A stretch of 64,000 nucleotides of DNA from an uncultured Methylibium sp. (GTDB lineage Bacteria > Pseudomonadota > Gammaproteobacteria > Burkholderiales > Burkholderiaceae_C). Of this stretch, positions 63,710 through 64,000 are shown in pieces. How positions within the stretch are numbered: the stretch's first letter is position 1; each line of letters starts with the position of its first letter. The notes beneath the pieces were generated by a model. That model made no database searches. It saw only the letters and a list, made by a program, of their open reading frames with translations, and was not told the DNA's origin. A program made the position numbers and the translations under genes. The stretch lies in contig NZ_CADEFR010000003.1 of NCBI RefSeq assembly GCF_902826655.1, positions 62,001 through 126,000 of the forward strand, written 5' to 3'.

Positions 63710-64000
63710 TCAGCGCATGCCGTTGCGCCGCGCCAGCTCCAGCCACAGGCCGGCATGGTCGACGTCGGGCCAGCCGTGTTCGGCCGTGCTGGCGTAGAGC
63801 TGCTCGAAGAGCCGCGTGATCGGCGCGTCGAAGCCGGTCTCGGCACCGGTCGCCAGCGCGTTGCGCAGGTCCTTCAGCTGCACCGTCACGGCGGCGCGCT
63901 TGGCGAAATCGCGCTCGACCATGCGCTGGCCGTGCACCTCGAGGATGCGGCTGTCGGCGAAGCCTCCCTTGAGCGCCTCGCGCACCCGGGCCGGGTCGGC
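63710..64000 (-). CDS. 2-hydroxy-3-oxopropionate/3-hydroxyisobutyrate dehydrogenase family (C-terminal part)
   Basis: The 96 C-terminal residues of a beta-hydroxyacid dehydrogenase are present and the frame is open at the window edge, so the nucleotide-binding N-terminus lies outside. Landmarks are GGFADSRILEVHGQRM, RDFAKRAAVTVQLKDLRNAL and HAGLWLELARR, which match GarR/tartronate semialdehyde reductase-like proteins. The substrate is not certain. It ends 38 bases upstream, on the minus strand reading, of the tRNA-Ala gene. Confidence 0.85.
   Translation of the reverse strand, partial: ADPARVREALKGGFADSRILEVHGQRMVERDFAKRAAVTVQLKDLRNALATGAETGFDAPITRLFEQLYASTAEHGWPDVDHAGLWLELARRNGMR

Overview
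The window is one strand-dense, very GC-rich (roughly 70 % by eye) chromosomal segment of a betaproteobacterium. It is most like the Burkholderiales that carry photosynthesis genes (the Rubrivivax/Roseateles neighbourhood). The evidence is a purple-bacterial reaction-centre operon, intracellular PHB depolymerase, TRAP carriers, FNR-type regulation and a riboswitch-led cobalamin salvage operon. Genus and species are inference; no ribosomal RNA is present.

Layout. 1-4.6 kb: a nitrate transporter (partial) divergent from an unusual ANTAR-type nitrate regulator, then a PAS/degenerate GGDEF protein, a TSUP permease and an EVE protein. 4.6-8.9 kb: a lower-GC Rhs island with two Rhs C-terminal modules that share an identical 797-bp core but carry different tips, each followed by small membrane-protein genes, plus an IS3-like scrap. 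8.9-9.5 kb: zapA and a zapB-like gene. 9.5-17.4 kb: cobalamin riboswitch and a tightly coupled btuB-btuC-btuD-cobU-btuF-cobT-cobS-cobC operon. 17.5-28.9 kb: housekeeping and storage genes (SnoaL-like, hydrolase-LuxR fusion, esterase, nth, rsxB, phaZ, FecR lipoprotein, aromatic/aspartate aminotransferase, uvrB). 29-37 kb: a co-directional cluster of LuxR response regulator, B12-type radical SAM enzyme, hybrid histidine kinase, alpha/beta hydrolase, DapB-like oxidoreductase and MGDG-synthase-like glycosyltransferase. I do not recognise it as a named system. 37-41.7 kb: KefB/YbaL-type antiporter and TRAP subunits. 42-44 kb: a bufferin (bufABC) operon. 44-49.6 kb: lactate dehydrogenase and an RND efflux pair. 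49.6-58.5 kb: an FNR-boxed diiron/hemerythrin pair abutting a damaged reaction-centre operon, then heme oxygenase, bacteriophytochrome and PpsR. 58.6-64 kb: PPK2, two small proteins, a DsbD-like protein, a redoxin, tRNA-Ala and a partial hydroxyacid dehydrogenase.

The main biological story is at 50-58.5 kb. PufM is intact with every cofactor-binding residue, but PufL has lost about its first 83 residues, no pufBA precedes it, and pufC carries a frameshift after its first heme motif. PufC also ends in an OmpA-like domain. The light-sensing regulators next door (heme oxygenase, a kinase-less bacteriophytochrome and PpsR) look intact. This reads as a photosynthesis cluster that has been partly deleted, or as a misassembly at about position 51,190. 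Read mapping would decide.
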